Source: Helicoverpa zea
Taxonomy: Eukaryota; Arthropoda; Insecta; Lepidoptera; Noctuidae
Length of the DNA stretch: 64,000 nucleotides
Assembly: GCF_022581195.2 (NCBI RefSeq)
Contig: NC_061454.1
Location: forward strand, 9,114,001-9,178,000
Direction: 5' to 3'
A program made the position numbers and the translations under genes. The notes under the pieces are model-generated. The model had not been told where the DNA came from, did not search any database, and worked only from the letters and a program-made list of their open reading frames with translations. This document shows positions 49,491 through 61,223 of the stretch, piece by piece; the stretch's first letter is position 1, and each line of letters opens with the position of its first letter.

Positions 49491-52329
49491 TACTAGCTGT
49501 TGCCCGCAACTTCGTCTGCGTAGGCAATATAGAATAGTCAAAATACTACTTATCCCGTAGGTGCATTCTTTCACGTGACAGTATAATTAGGATTAGCACT
49601 TAGCAGTCGCATAGATTCATTGATCAAGGTTGTGTTGTGGATGTGACCATTTATCTAAACAAAAGAAGTAAAGTTTGTGACGTTGTGAATATCTCTGGAT
49701 CTAGTCAGCCAATTTGGAAAATTATTACATATGGTGCGTAAGTAATTTTCACAGGAAACAGTTATAATCTATGTCTATATGCTTTGAGTCTGACAAAGCT
49801 GTCATTTGTAAATTTTCTGCAGCTGCTGCGACTAATCAGAAGCCAGAAAGTCTGTCAGTTTCACCATGGATATCGTCTTGTGTAGTGAGACTGGATTGAA
49901 GATAGGTAGATAGGTAGTCGCTCCAAGCAAAATATTGGTACTCAAACAGATTCGGTGACTGGAAGGCAACACCAACATAGTTGGGGAATAGCTGGATGGA
50001 TGATAAAATGAGTCATCATCATCAGCAGGCGCATAGGGTAGGATAGTTACACTACTGGGGAGAAACACTTGTATGACGGGGATTTTCTGTGCACTTACTC
50101 ACTATGGTAAGGCTGACCCCACATTGGGCGTGCGCGATCCTCCTGCGTGTGAGTAGCGCGGGCGTCGCGAGCACGCTGCATGAACGTCGCGTTTTGCTGC
50201 CCTGCGGCATGTGTGAAGAGTGCAAGCGACGCGCTCGTGGCGAGCACGCGGCGCTTGAGTTGCGTTCTTACCCCTTCGCCCGCTATCCCCGCCGCCCGCT
50301 AAACGCCTTAGCAGTTAAACGTCAAGGAGAGCGGCGCGTCCGCGCCGCGAGCGCGCTGTAGGTAAATGCCGCAGGGCAGCAAAACGCGACGCACGCGCGG
50401 CGCCCGCGCTACTCACACGCCCGAGGATCGCGCACGCCTAATGAGTGAGTGAGAGTCCACTTCATGTGTTCGTACTTGAAACCTGCAGCTTTGCCAAGAT
50501 TTTCAAATTGTACGCTTGCAATTTGTCATTTCTTGGTGGAGCCAGCAAATCGAAAGAAACATAAGTGTTGTATACTGTGCGTCACTACCGCACACCGGGA
50601 AAATTTCGCTCTTGCGGAGGACGTTTATATACCATATTTTGTGTCACACAGGACGACAGTAAGTATCCACCGAAACACTTTCAAAGATCTGATGAACGAA
50701 CAAATCAGACCTAACTTGGTCACGTGGGGCCAATCAGAGCTCTATGAAGCGATAATACGCTTTGGCTCCTACTGTTATTGTGGTTTCTGAAAATTTATTC
50801 ACCTCATTCAACGATGAATGTAATTCTGATGGTACTATTAAGAACACTTGCTTAGCGCAGAAGCTGACGTTGGCAGGTCGACTCTTTTGACTTCTCGAAT
50901 AGGATACCATTGGTTTTTGTGTAATGCACACCTGCAATGCATGCTGGATTAGGATAGGATACAGGTGGATAGGATTTGCAACAGAAAACAATTTTGTCTT
51001 TGTGATTGAATGACATCAAACGTAGTTTTATATAAAAGGTGTTTTTTTAGACTTGGCTCGGGTCTTACTGAGACTGTTCGTAATCGTGACCAGTGTATTT
51101 GCGATCAGAAGTTGAAAGTAAGCATGTCTCTGGTATGCGACGCGCAATTTGTACGTTTTCAGACTCATAAAGCATTTTACGTGTGTATGGTATTAAATCG
51201 AGAAAGCTCCCATTTCTTATCTGCACTTTGTATCTGGGCTTGTTCTTAAAGCTACAGAATCCTACATTACATACCTACCTCACGCTTAGCAGCGCTTGCG
51301 AGATACAGATCCTCCTTTCTTCTAGGATTAAGTTTACATATTTTGCATCAGAAAAAATAATTAAGGTCTACTTAATACTACTCACTCAAAGTAATTTGTT
51401 TTAAGGCCACCACATTAGTGGAAGATAAGCTAAACTATGTTTATGAAAACATCCTGATATGAACTCCATCTGTAACTTTAAATGATAATTAATTGTTATA
51501 CTAAAGTCATCATTTTTGACATAATGTTCAAAAAATAATTTAGATGGCACCGTTTTAAATTTGGCTGAGAACTATTAATTTTCCTTTCATCAAGGTAATA
51601 ATTATAATTGGATTTTGATGTGGCACGGCAAACTGACAAACACTATTGAAATGTCTATCGAAAAATTACACTACGTGTTAAAATATGGTGAATTACGGAA
51701 AATACACAACTCCATCTGTTGAAATAATAATCCTCTATAAAGAATGTATGGTAATTTATTGTCATTTACCACCTCTCTCCTTTGACAAATTTTATGTATT
51801 TTATTTAACACAGATTACCACAGATGGAGCTACTTTAACCTTGGCTAAACAAAATTTTCATATTTTTTTTTTCTTCCGAAGTTACTTATGAAGGTGTGAT
51901 TTTCTGTGTAAAGGTTAATCTTTAATAATAGGTCGATCAACTAATATAAGTACAACATTCAAATGTACAGTTTTGACAAACAGATTGCGTGTCGTAATAT
52001 TTTACATCTTGAATTCACAAAATTAATCATATCTTTTGATAGAGTGAATCGATTTCGATGAAACAAAAACTAAGTAATACCCCAAGTTACGTAGAATGTT
52101 TGTATATAAGCATTTTCTGCATTGAATTCGTAGATTTTACGTGAATCCCGAACGAACAAACAGATAAACAGATAAACAGACAAACAGACAAACAGACAAA
52201 CAGACAAAAATGACAAAAATGATGGAAATGGGTTCTGTTAGTTATCCTTTAACATGCTGGCTATTTTTTTTGTCAATTTCTTCAATGTACAAAAATTACT
52301 TTTCTACAGATTTATTATATGTATAGATA
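49491..52329. mobile_element. 2.8-kb interspersed repeat, copy B
   Basis: Same ends and order as copy A at 20598-23466, in direct orientation, with scattered substitutions. The nested foldback (50119-50443) has an internal deletion, and about 80 bases present in copy A just right of it are missing. An (ACAGACAA)n run near 52150-52206 is expanded compared with copy A. The SINE fragment is at about 49827-49999. Confidence 0.85.
50119..50443. repeat. GC-rich foldback element nested in copy B
   Basis: Counterpart of the foldback in copy A, starting CCACATTGGGCGTGCGCGAT and ending GCGCACGCCTAATG. The right arm is shortened, so the hairpin is less symmetric. Confidence 0.75.
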
Positions 52330-55300
52330 GAAGGTGTTGTGTGGACTAGAACAAAAGACACGTGCGAGGGAATTTTGTTCAAAGCAATTATTGTGAATAG
52401 TGCTCACTTCAGCGACGGTAGAAATTCGCGTATAAATCGCGTCACAGACCACAAACAAAAACGTGCATGTGGACCGGCGCCCATTATTCTCGACTGCATA
52501 ATCGCTTCGTCCGACGCCCGCATCGCTTCCCTTGCTATTTTATTTCCTCCCGGCATAGTTGTGTTTCGACTAGGCGGAGCTTTTTCAGCGTAGCTTCAGT
52601 AGGGAAATTAAACCATGTTTAATTCTGTTTAAGGTCTGGTTCCGGTTAGTAGATGCAGGGAGCCGATGCGACCGGCGACAGACCAAAGCCACCACGCTAC
52701 AATTCTGGCACAATGTGTGTCCGTTTTAATAGGATTAAACTCATTGTTACATACGAGCTGAAAGGACCATGAGCGAAATGAAATTGTTTCTAACGAAACC
52801 GAAGAGAATATTGCGAAGACCGCATTTCGATTGGGGAAAACGGAAACTCTTTCCTTTCAGCTCATATGAAAAGAAAATAAATCTAGACAATCTTTTGGCT
52901 GAAAAATTTGGTCGAGCGTTCTGTGGGTGTACTGAAAGCATTTGAATGTGCCTATTTTCTATAAAAATACTCATTTTTATAGAAAACTTAAAAGAACAGT
53001 AATATTTTAAGATTTTTTTCTTCTATAGTATATCTTGACGAACTTTAAACTATAATGTATGAACCTTATGTTTATTGAGTTTAATCAATTTTATAACGTT
53101 AACACATAAACCAACATGTGAACAAACAACAGTATTATAAGTATAAGCATGAATTATTACTTCGAATTAAATAAACAGCAAGTGAATGAGATTTATCGGT
53201 TGCAATCAATGATACCGCTTTCGTTAACTATGCTAATTCACAAATTTGAATAGGCACCTATTATTGGAAGTTAGCCGCAGTTGGAATGCTTACGTTTCTA
53301 GTTTCATCCATTACGGATTTAGATTAATTGCTCACTTAATGCTACTCGTAATAAACTAAATCCGTTGCCGTGACCCGTCTACTTAGACGTTTTAGCTGGA
53401 GGAATTGTTAAGCGAGAAGGAGAAATTGAATTAGGCTGAGCGGGTGACGTTGTCAGAGCGGGGGGCGTGCGGCGGCGGTACGGCACGACGTCGGCGCGGC
53501 GCCACGCTCCGTGACCGCCTGCGTCTTGCTACCTGCTCATCTGGTACAGCACTGCAACACGCCATACTGCACACGATTCATGTTTGCAGTTACAGCTCTA
53601 CAAATCGTACGTTATGCTAATGAAATTGTGTTATACACCTACATACAGTCTATTCTGCATCGGGAACAAGTTAAATGAAAATGATACAATATTCTTGCCA
53701 ATACCTCCGGGCGAGGCATAAAGTAATTTCAACAATTTGTATGAACCTCCTTCTGAAGCCAGTTGACAGCATCGATTATATTGTTTTCTTTTATCCACAA
53801 TATAAGAAGCCTAGGACGATTGCGTCCAGTACGTACAGGCACGTTCTGTCAACTATAAGAAAGCAAAAAGCAAATAAAGTATGGTAGGTTGCTCTGGGAG
53901 CAGAATGGAGCAATCAGGACGAGAACACTTTGACACAGCAATTTGGACGGCGCGCCTCCGATGTGTTATTTTGATTGCGCCGCTTTTGTGCGGTGTTGTT
54001 TGTGCGTCCGCTTCCTTCGTGCTTATAAAAAATATTTATGACTCCTATGAGACACGAATATTGCCTCCTACCGCCTTAATAACCTTGCTGGTAACAGAGA
54101 GCGACAATCTCCTGAGAAGGTATGATAACGGAACAATTGGCTGCAAAATATACGCACAAAAACTAATACGTTCTACCCTCCGGCGAAAACAAATGCAGGA
54201 TAATAATATTCAATGTACATTTCTGCAAATATATACATTTTTGATCAGAAGAAGTTGTACAGATGTGGGTAATATGGTTTAGCGAAGATCTTATGTACAT
54301 TTATATTGACAAATCATTATCATTTTTAGCGACCATTTCGTAAGTTCGTAACAATTAGTGATCATCGTGCTGGAGCGACGCAAGAGTGATAATGGAAACA
54401 AATACAAAAAAAAAATAAGTACTTAAGTGTGACTTTACTTTCTCAAAATGTGTAAAGGTATTGAAGTTCTAACATTATTAGTCAAAGTTTAGTTTCAAAA
54501 CAAAAAATTACTTTAAGCGATTTTTTTACACGGTTGCTATAAAGTTATATGAGACAAGGTTTGTCAACTTAAAAGAAATATTCAATAAATCCATTTTTAT
54601 TCAGGACGCGTCCATCAGTCCAGCTGCTCAATCGGCAATCAGTGCTTACACATTAAAAACTACCAGTATGAATATACAATATCTTCCTTTTATTGATGCT
54701 GATTAAAATGAGAGACACATACAATAAACAGGTTTGCAATTAATTAAACTACGTAATTTACTTAACTCAAAAAAGCAAGCAATTATTATGAAGCTTTAAA
54801 CCAAATATTATTAAGTAAACTATTTAAAATAACAAGCGTCACGTGAAATCTATTTGTAGATTTCATTTATAACATTTTCATTATTTGCAGTATTGATTGG
54901 TTCGCATCAATCGCGATATGCAAATATTAGCTTCACTCGCTGACGGCAGGCTAGTGATTTACGCGTGTCCCGACGATACGTTATGCAATTACATCGCTTA
55001 TTAAAAATTAACGGGCATGCCGTAACGAAATTGTGCGACTTTCGTTAGATTGTTCGTTATGGAATGATGAATTTACAAACGATGTGAGGTATGTATTGCA
55101 GCGTGCTGTAGGCTTGGTAGGATGGTGTGCTATGCGCGGCGCGTGGGCGCCCGCCCGGCCACGTAAATCAGTGCGCCGCGCCGCGGGGCGCCCACTGCGC
55201 GCGACACCATCCACCGACTAGCTTACTGATGCCATTGTTTATACATGTTACTTCTACTCTATTGCTTTTTTCAGTTCGATTGATAATCAATACATATAGT

Positions 55301-56195
55301 ATTAGCCCTACAGAGTGAACATAGACGAATTGAAACTTATAAGCGTTTTTGTTTACAAATGCTAGTTCAGTTCTTTTTGTTTCATTGTTATGCTCCCATT
55401 TTGGAAGCAGACCAATAGTCAGTTATCAACTTCATAGGAAGCTTTTTTCGTGAAGTGAAACAATCCCGTTTTGAATGTCAACATACAAATGGACCCAATA
55501 AGAAACCTAGATCATTATCGCATCCCTGTATGGGTATAATTAAAAACATCACAAAAAGCCGCAAGCGGAGTTGGACGTACTGGTGAATATAATGTATGGT
55601 AATGAGGGCGCGGGCAGGGCGGGCGACGTGACGTCACGCGTCGGACCGCAGCCGCTGCAGCTGCTGGTGGACCTAACGAGCGGGTGGCTATTTTCAATAC
55701 TCGAACCACTCCTCCGTACTTAACTATTCAACGGACAACAAGTGTATCCATTATTCTAAGGGTGCTGATTAAATTGTACTTTACTACAAGGTTTACTTTA
55801 CTTTGTCTTTTCATAAAATTCCTTAAAAACAAATTATATTGTTGCAGTGTGGCACCTATGTAAACTCGGCAACAACTAGATAGGATATTACAGGAGATGG
55901 AGCAGGCAAAGCCATTCGCGATAATAAAAACAGCGCGAGCGCTACAAAAATAATAAAAGTTAGCAACGGGCGCCCGCGAGGCGCCGCCGCCGGGAGGGTA
56001 CGCCGGCGCGCGCTGCGGCTCGGGCTGGCCTCGTCACGGGCCTTGTTTACTATCACTCCCCCGGGATGGTTATTTCTTTTTGTTTTAGATATCTTTTACT
56101 TTTTAACGCCGTAATAAGAGTCATTCACACTGTACCGACCATTTATTACTTACCTACTGTGTGTTACTGATACATAATGACAGAAACTTGATAAA
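52330..56195. other. AT-rich intron with GC islets
   Basis: Islets lie at 52400-52600, 53450-53530, 54890-55215 (with a perfect POU octamer ATGCAAAT at 54919), 55600-55680 and 55950-56045. A 133-codon ATG frame at 53881-54282 has a short hydrophobic stretch but no recognised domain and no flanking splice support. Confidence 0.45.
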
Positions 56196-56257
56196 AGTTT
56201 ATTATTTATTTATTTATTTATTATTTCAAAAATGTACAGTTTTAAAATAAACATTTC

Positions 56258-56290
56258 CCCACAAAACCGGTTTATCGGTTTGACTGTGGG
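56258..56290 (-). other. hairpin in LINE 3' untranslated region
   Basis: CCCACA-AAACCG pairs with CGGTTT-TGTGGG, with a three-base bulge and a six-base loop. It sits about 50 bases from the (AATA)n tail. In several LINEs such a 3' stem-loop is the reverse-transcriptase recognition site; that role here is inference. Confidence 0.55.
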
Positions 56291-56383
56291 TGTTGAGCCG
56301 CATTGTCTTACATAAACTTATATAAATATACATTTATATTTTTTTTTTTTAAATACTACAATATATATTATAATGGTATTACG

Positions 56384-58480
56384 CTACTCAATTATTTTAT
56401 GAAAATACTTTTTTAACTTAACTTTAAAGAGTTTTCTATTATTTTCTTGTCTGATGTCTGCCGGTAAACTGTTGAGCACATATGGTACACGCTTCTTTAG
56501 AGTTCTATCACCAAAATAATTATGAACCCTTGGAACATTATATTTACCGGCAGGCATAGACCGTGTATTGTATGTATTTGATACAATAGATAAGTCATGC
56601 TCTTTCCTGCCGTGCTGATTTATGGCTAAGAGATATCTATGTTTTAAGTGAACCGGTAGGATGTTACATATTTTAAATAACTTCTTGTAATCACCTTTGC
56701 AATTTAATTTGGTCTTTTTTGTAACTAGTAACTTGAGAAATCTTATTTGTAATGACTCTATTTTATTAATGTAAGTTTTAAAGGTTAGGCCATAGCTGTC
56801 AAGAGCATAACTTATTATTGATTCAACTAAGGATAAATACAGAGTTCTTAAAATATTTATAGGAACTTTGTAACTTAAATGATAAAACTTACTAAGCAAT
56901 ATTCTTAACTTATTACAAATATAATCTATATGACAAGACCATGAAAAACTTTCATCAATTTTAACACCGAGATATGTAACAGAATTAACAGCTTCAATAG
57001 GCTTGCATTTACAGTTTTTCAAATCATTATGAAAGCATGAGTATTCATGAGTTATTAGTGTAGGAGTAGAAATAGACAGGTGTGTGTATGGTGATCTAAT
57101 GACAAGAAGTTTGGTTTTATCAGCGTTTAAAATGATCCCATTGTCATGTGACCATTTGACTACCGCATCTACGTCTTGTTGGATTAGCTGACAAGTTTCT
57201 TGGATGTCGGTTCCGGCGCGGAGTATGCAAAGATCGTCTGCGTACATGTATGACGAGCAATGACGCAGCACTCCGCATAGGCTGTTGACATGCATGAGGT
57301 AACAAATAGGACCACATCCAGATCCTTGAGGTACCCCGCTACGTACCTTCACACTGTCACTCAAAGTATCACTCACCTTTACACGGTAGGAGCGCGCTGT
57401 GAGGTAATCACTAAACCATTTGTTCAGTGGTTGTCTCACACCGCACTCCTCCATCGCGTTAATAAGGGTATCTTTTTGTAAAGTATCAAACGCTTTCTTA
57501 TAGTCGAAAAATATAGCTATTACAATTTTTTTATCTTCTAAATAATTATTTATTTCATCAGTAAATTCAGATAACAGTGTACTTGTACTTCTGCCTTTTA
57601 GAAATCCGTGTTGACATTTGTTAATAATATTATTCTGTTGTAAATATTTTCCTAGTTGATTGACTATGCATTTTTCCATGATTTTATCTATGCTTGACAA
57701 TATAGCTATGGGTCGATAATTGGTTATGTCTTTGAAGTTTCCTTTTTTGTGTATCGGGCGTACTATAGCCTCTTTTAATTTATCTGGGAAAGTATATCTA
57801 GCAACCGACAGGTTTACGAGTTTGGCCAACACAGGACACACTTTATTCACAATTAGTTTTATATCAGACATACGCACGGTATCAGTTCCCGGTGATTTAT
57901 TAGTATTCATTTTATTTATAACAGCTTTTATATCACTGGCAGTCACGGGTTGCCATCTCATAGACCTGTCCGTCAGCGACACATATTCTGTTCTGTCTAG
58001 CCATTTTTCATTACATTGATGCTTGATTTTTTCAATATCTTCTGTAAAAGTTAGTGCAAATTTATTACATATTTGTGTATTCGATACTGAACTGTCCATA
58101 TTGGACATAATTACACTATCCAACGAAGGTTTGGTATTTCCTATTAAATTATTAATTATTTCCCATAGTTTCTTAATATTATTTTTACAATTTATTATAC
58201 TATTTTTATCATATGTATTTCTACTTTTATTTATAGCTTTTTGGCATTTGTTTCTATATCTAGTATAATTAAGACGTTTTAACATATTTTTTGGTTCGTT
58301 ACACCATGCTTCAAATAATCTGTCTCTTTCCTCTATCATATCTCTCAAATTTTTATTAATCCACGGTTTATTGTTTCTCTTACTATTATTTAGACTTATA
58401 GTTTTATAACATTCATTATAAATGTCAGTAAACATTCCACAAAAAGCACTATACAATTCACGCGGACATTCAATTGACAA
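56384..58480 (-). CDS. jockey/CR1-group reverse transcriptase, 5'-truncated
   Basis: An uninterrupted frame of 698 codons, counted from a TTG; the open frame extends further upstream to a TAA near 58592, with no in-frame ATG required. It shows NKMNTNKSPGTDTVRMSDIK, ITNYRPIAILSSIDKIMEKC, HGFLKGRSTSTLL, motif A FFDYKKAFDTL, SGVPQGSGCGP and the catalytic YMYADD (near residue 413). These are the fingers-palm motifs of jockey-superfamily LINEs. The endonuclease that normally precedes is absent. The intact frame suggests a fairly young copy. Exact clade not assigned. Confidence 0.92.
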   Translation of the reverse strand: MSIECPRELYSAFCGMFTDIYNECYKTISLNNSKRNNKPWINKNLRDMIEERDRLFEAWCNEPKNMLKRLNYTRYRNKCQKAINKSRNTYDKNSIINCKNNIKKLWEIINNLIGNTKPSLDSVIMSNMDSSVSNTQICNKFALTFTEDIEKIKHQCNEKWLDRTEYVSLTDRSMRWQPVTASDIKAVINKMNTNKSPGTDTVRMSDIKLIVNKVCPVLAKLVNLSVARYTFPDKLKEAIVRPIHKKGNFKDITNYRPIAILSSIDKIMEKCIVNQLGKYLQQNNIINKCQHGFLKGRSTSTLLSEFTDEINNYLEDKKIVIAIFFDYKKAFDTLQKDTLINAMEECGVRQPLNKWFSDYLTARSYRVKVSDTLSDSVKVRSGVPQGSGCGPICYLMHVNSLCGVLRHCSSYMYADDLCILRAGTDIQETCQLIQQDVDAVVKWSHDNGIILNADKTKLLVIRSPYTHLSISTPTLITHEYSCFHNDLKNCKCKPIEAVNSVTYLGVKIDESFSWSCHIDYICNKLRILLSKFYHLSYKVPINILRTLYLSLVESIISYALDSYGLTFKTYINKIESLQIRFLKLLVTKKTKLNCKGDYKKLFKICNILPVHLKHRYLLAINQHGRKEHDLSIVSNTYNTRSMPAGKYNVPRVHNYFGDRTLKKRVPYVLNSLPADIRQENNRKLFKVKLKKYFHKIIE

Positions 58481-58604
58481 TAAACTTTCAAAATTGATAT
58501 TTTCTAATTTTTGTTTGACGATGTTATTATCAAGTACTTGCTTGGTAGGTGCACGTGCACGTTCGCCATTATTACATATTGTGACATTCTTTTAAATAAA
58601 GTTT

Positions 58605-60700
58605 GTCATTTGACTTGTGAGTTTGTTCATACAAGTCATGTCGAGAATTTTTGCTTGTTCGTAGTGGATTAAATTGTCTAATCTATGGCAATGTATTTAC
58701 AAATTACTTCTATTTATAGGTGAGACGTCAAATAGCAAACTGAAGTAGGCGTTAAATATATCATAATTTAAATTACTTCGATTTTCATACATAGCAAAAA
58801 CGGGAAATGTCATTCAAGATATGCTAGCTTACCACAATGACTTATTCTCTCTACTTAACTAACCTTTGGACATGGCTCAGCTACCAACCCGGACAGAATG
58901 AATAAAGACATCAATTGAATAACAAAACATTAAACATCAATTAAAATTAAAGTAAATATAACGTTTGTCATAAATAGCAATACCAAAACAAGGAATTTAC
59001 TGAAAAGCCCTCGTTGATTATGTCGCTGTTGTTTTCGAATATTATATAACAAACTCATTACAATTGCATGCAATGCAGTGTATTTATTTTTAGTTCATTA
59101 TATCAAATTGAATTCATTCTGTGACAAAATTGCTATTTTACAGTACATCCGTAAATTAAAAATATTTGACTATAATTCATTTCGGATTCATTATTCGGTG
59201 ATCGTTATTGCGCGCTCATATTAGTGCATAAGCGTAAATGTATAACAAATGATTTGTGTATTGTTTTGGCTCCATGCCGTAATAATATAATAGTAATACC
59301 TCACACTCGAGTCCCTGTGTGATGATCAGGGTGGAGCTAGCGCGGTGATTAAGCTAATTATCTCTCGTTGCGTTGGCAATATAGCCCATAATAATAAACC
59401 ATGCATAATCATATTTTAATTAGTGTGCGTGTGTCGAGTTACTGTTGTTTGTAGCCGTGGTAACATCTTTATGGTAATAGAATCAATTTTGCGTACTTAT
59501 GGTTAATTTCAGCAGGTGGGTAATTTGATAATGGTTTGTTTTATTGAGAATTCACGAAAGTAGCAATTGGTTAAATAATTCCGTTGGATATAAAGTTATG
59601 GCCAGTGTTTTTCTTTCATGTAACAGTCATCTATCAAACGGCGTAGACTGATTTATGGCAGGAGGTCGTCGCAGCGACACAAGTAGTGCCTCCCGCGATG
59701 ACGACGCGATTAAGGCGGCTGCCGGGGCCGGGAAGGGCTGCGAGAAGCTACGTGATGATCATGTGACACGTCCTACTCACTCTTATTTTCGCTTACGTCA
59801 CACTATTATTACAAAGTTCCCGCGACATATTTTTGCGTTGACGTCATTATTTAGTTTCTGTCTTTTTAATGGAAATATTAGGTACTGAATAATCAGATTG
59901 GATATTGATGTTTTTCTCGCCCTTTGGTTAAAAGCATGCTGGACACTTAGCGATGTTTCGATTTGGATAAATGCTTGTTCTAGACGCGCGTGTGTTGTGT
60001 GGTACCTAGTCTTAAAGATTTATGTGATTCTTTTAAAAATGTTCACTGCTAAGCTAAATAACATTGTGACATCCATTACCTATAAAAAAATCTTGATTCC
60101 TTTCCTTTATTACACACAGAGGTTCATAACCATACATTTCTATTATTAAGGAAACAGTCCTCATAATATCCTATTCTTCAGTACCACAGGAGAATTGATT
60201 AAAATAACTAACATCATTTATCACGCGGGTAAAAAGTTTCACGAGTTACAAGGCTATCGTCCCCGTGATCCCGTGAGAAAATTGCTAGTATTCATCATAA
60301 TGCGTGACATTTAAAATTACCGCCGGCGCGCTCCACAACCCACTATAAATCAACGCAAACACTAGTTTCGGCGAGTGGATTTCTATTATTAGCTCCGTAT
60401 TTACATGATTGTTACACAAACTACAAATATATGAACAAAATACAATCGCTGTTATAAATTCTGACACAGGGAATTCTTGCTTGAAAATATCCTACTTTTA
60501 CTGGAAATTCTCCTGTGTGCAATAATTTAGGCGCTCTGGTTTGCTGATATTTATAGCATGGTTGCCGTGGTACTGGTTTTATACGACCGAGTGCGTATAA
60601 TGTGCATTTTGGCTGCATAATTTACCTACTTTACTATGACGAGATCGATAGATATGTCACTATCTATTCTAACATGGTAACGATTTTGTGATCGGGTTTA
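58605..60700. other. AT-rich intron
   Basis: GC-richer islets lie at 59320-59370 and 59655-59740. A homeodomain/POU-like cluster (CATGCATAATCAT, TTTAATTAG) is at about 59400-59425. No gene was recognised. Confidence 0.45.
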
Positions 60701-60707
60701 ATGTTAC

Positions 60708-60900
60708 TAACGGCCAGTTTCTTCATCAAAAGTTAAAGTTAAAGTAATGTCTAAAGTAAAAGTAACCCTCAAATACGTTTTTTCAAGGCTAAAGTGACAG
60801 CAAAACTAATAGAAAAAATGAATTTGACCGTTACTTTTACTTTAGACATTACTTTGACTTTTACTTTGGTTTTAACTTTTGATGAAGAAACTGGCTGTTA
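60708..60900. mobile_element. foldback MITE with TA ends
   Basis: The left arm TAACGGCCAGTTTCTTCATC... is matched by the reverse complement of the right arm (...GATGAAGAAACTGGCTGTTA). Pairing continues through AAAGTTAAAG and AAAGTAATGTCTAAAGTAAA with few mismatches over about 70 bases. TA at both ends suits a Tc1/mariner-type insertion. There is no coding capacity. Confidence 0.85.
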
Positions 60901-60944
60901 GTCGTGTTGAAATTTAAAATGTTTTTTTTTTATTCTTCTAATTG

Positions 60945-61223
60945 CTACCTTGTGCCGGTACGAGGATGGGTGACCATCTTATCCCGACAAGTATCCAAAA
61001 GACACGTGAAATTGGTGAGTCTCGGCTGTCATTGAACATCTGTTAGTCGTAAGGGCAGCCAGAAGTCTCACAACCAGTCTTACCACGGTTTAACGGGTTG
61101 CCGAGGTAACTGAGTTGAGGAAGACAGGCAGTCAGTCCATGAAATGCATATGTACTCAACTGCATACGGTTAGACTGGAAGCCTATCCCATCGTAATTGG
61201 GAAAAATCTAGTCAGATGATGAT
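60945..61223 (+). mobile_element. SINE with 5S-rRNA-like head and (GAT)n tail
   Basis: The head GGTACGAGGATGGGTGACC closely resembles the box C region of 5S rRNA. It is followed by the same body as the other SINE copies and a tail AGATGATGAT. The tail type matches that of RTE LINEs in the window, suggesting which machinery moved it. Confidence 0.75.

Larger units (their letters stand above)
56201..58597 (-). mobile_element. 5'-truncated jockey-group LINE
   Basis: On the minus strand the element runs from about 58597 through a reverse-transcriptase frame and a 3' untranslated region to an (AATA)n tail ending near 56201. AAAGTTT occurs on both flanks (56194-56200 and 58598-58604), a candidate target-site duplication that is short and imperfectly extended. 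ORF1 and the endonuclease are missing. Confidence 0.85.

Noticed and set aside
53881..54282. 133-codon ATG frame with a hydrophobic segment
   Set aside because: No domain recognised, no splice or promoter context, and such lengths arise by chance in 64 kb.
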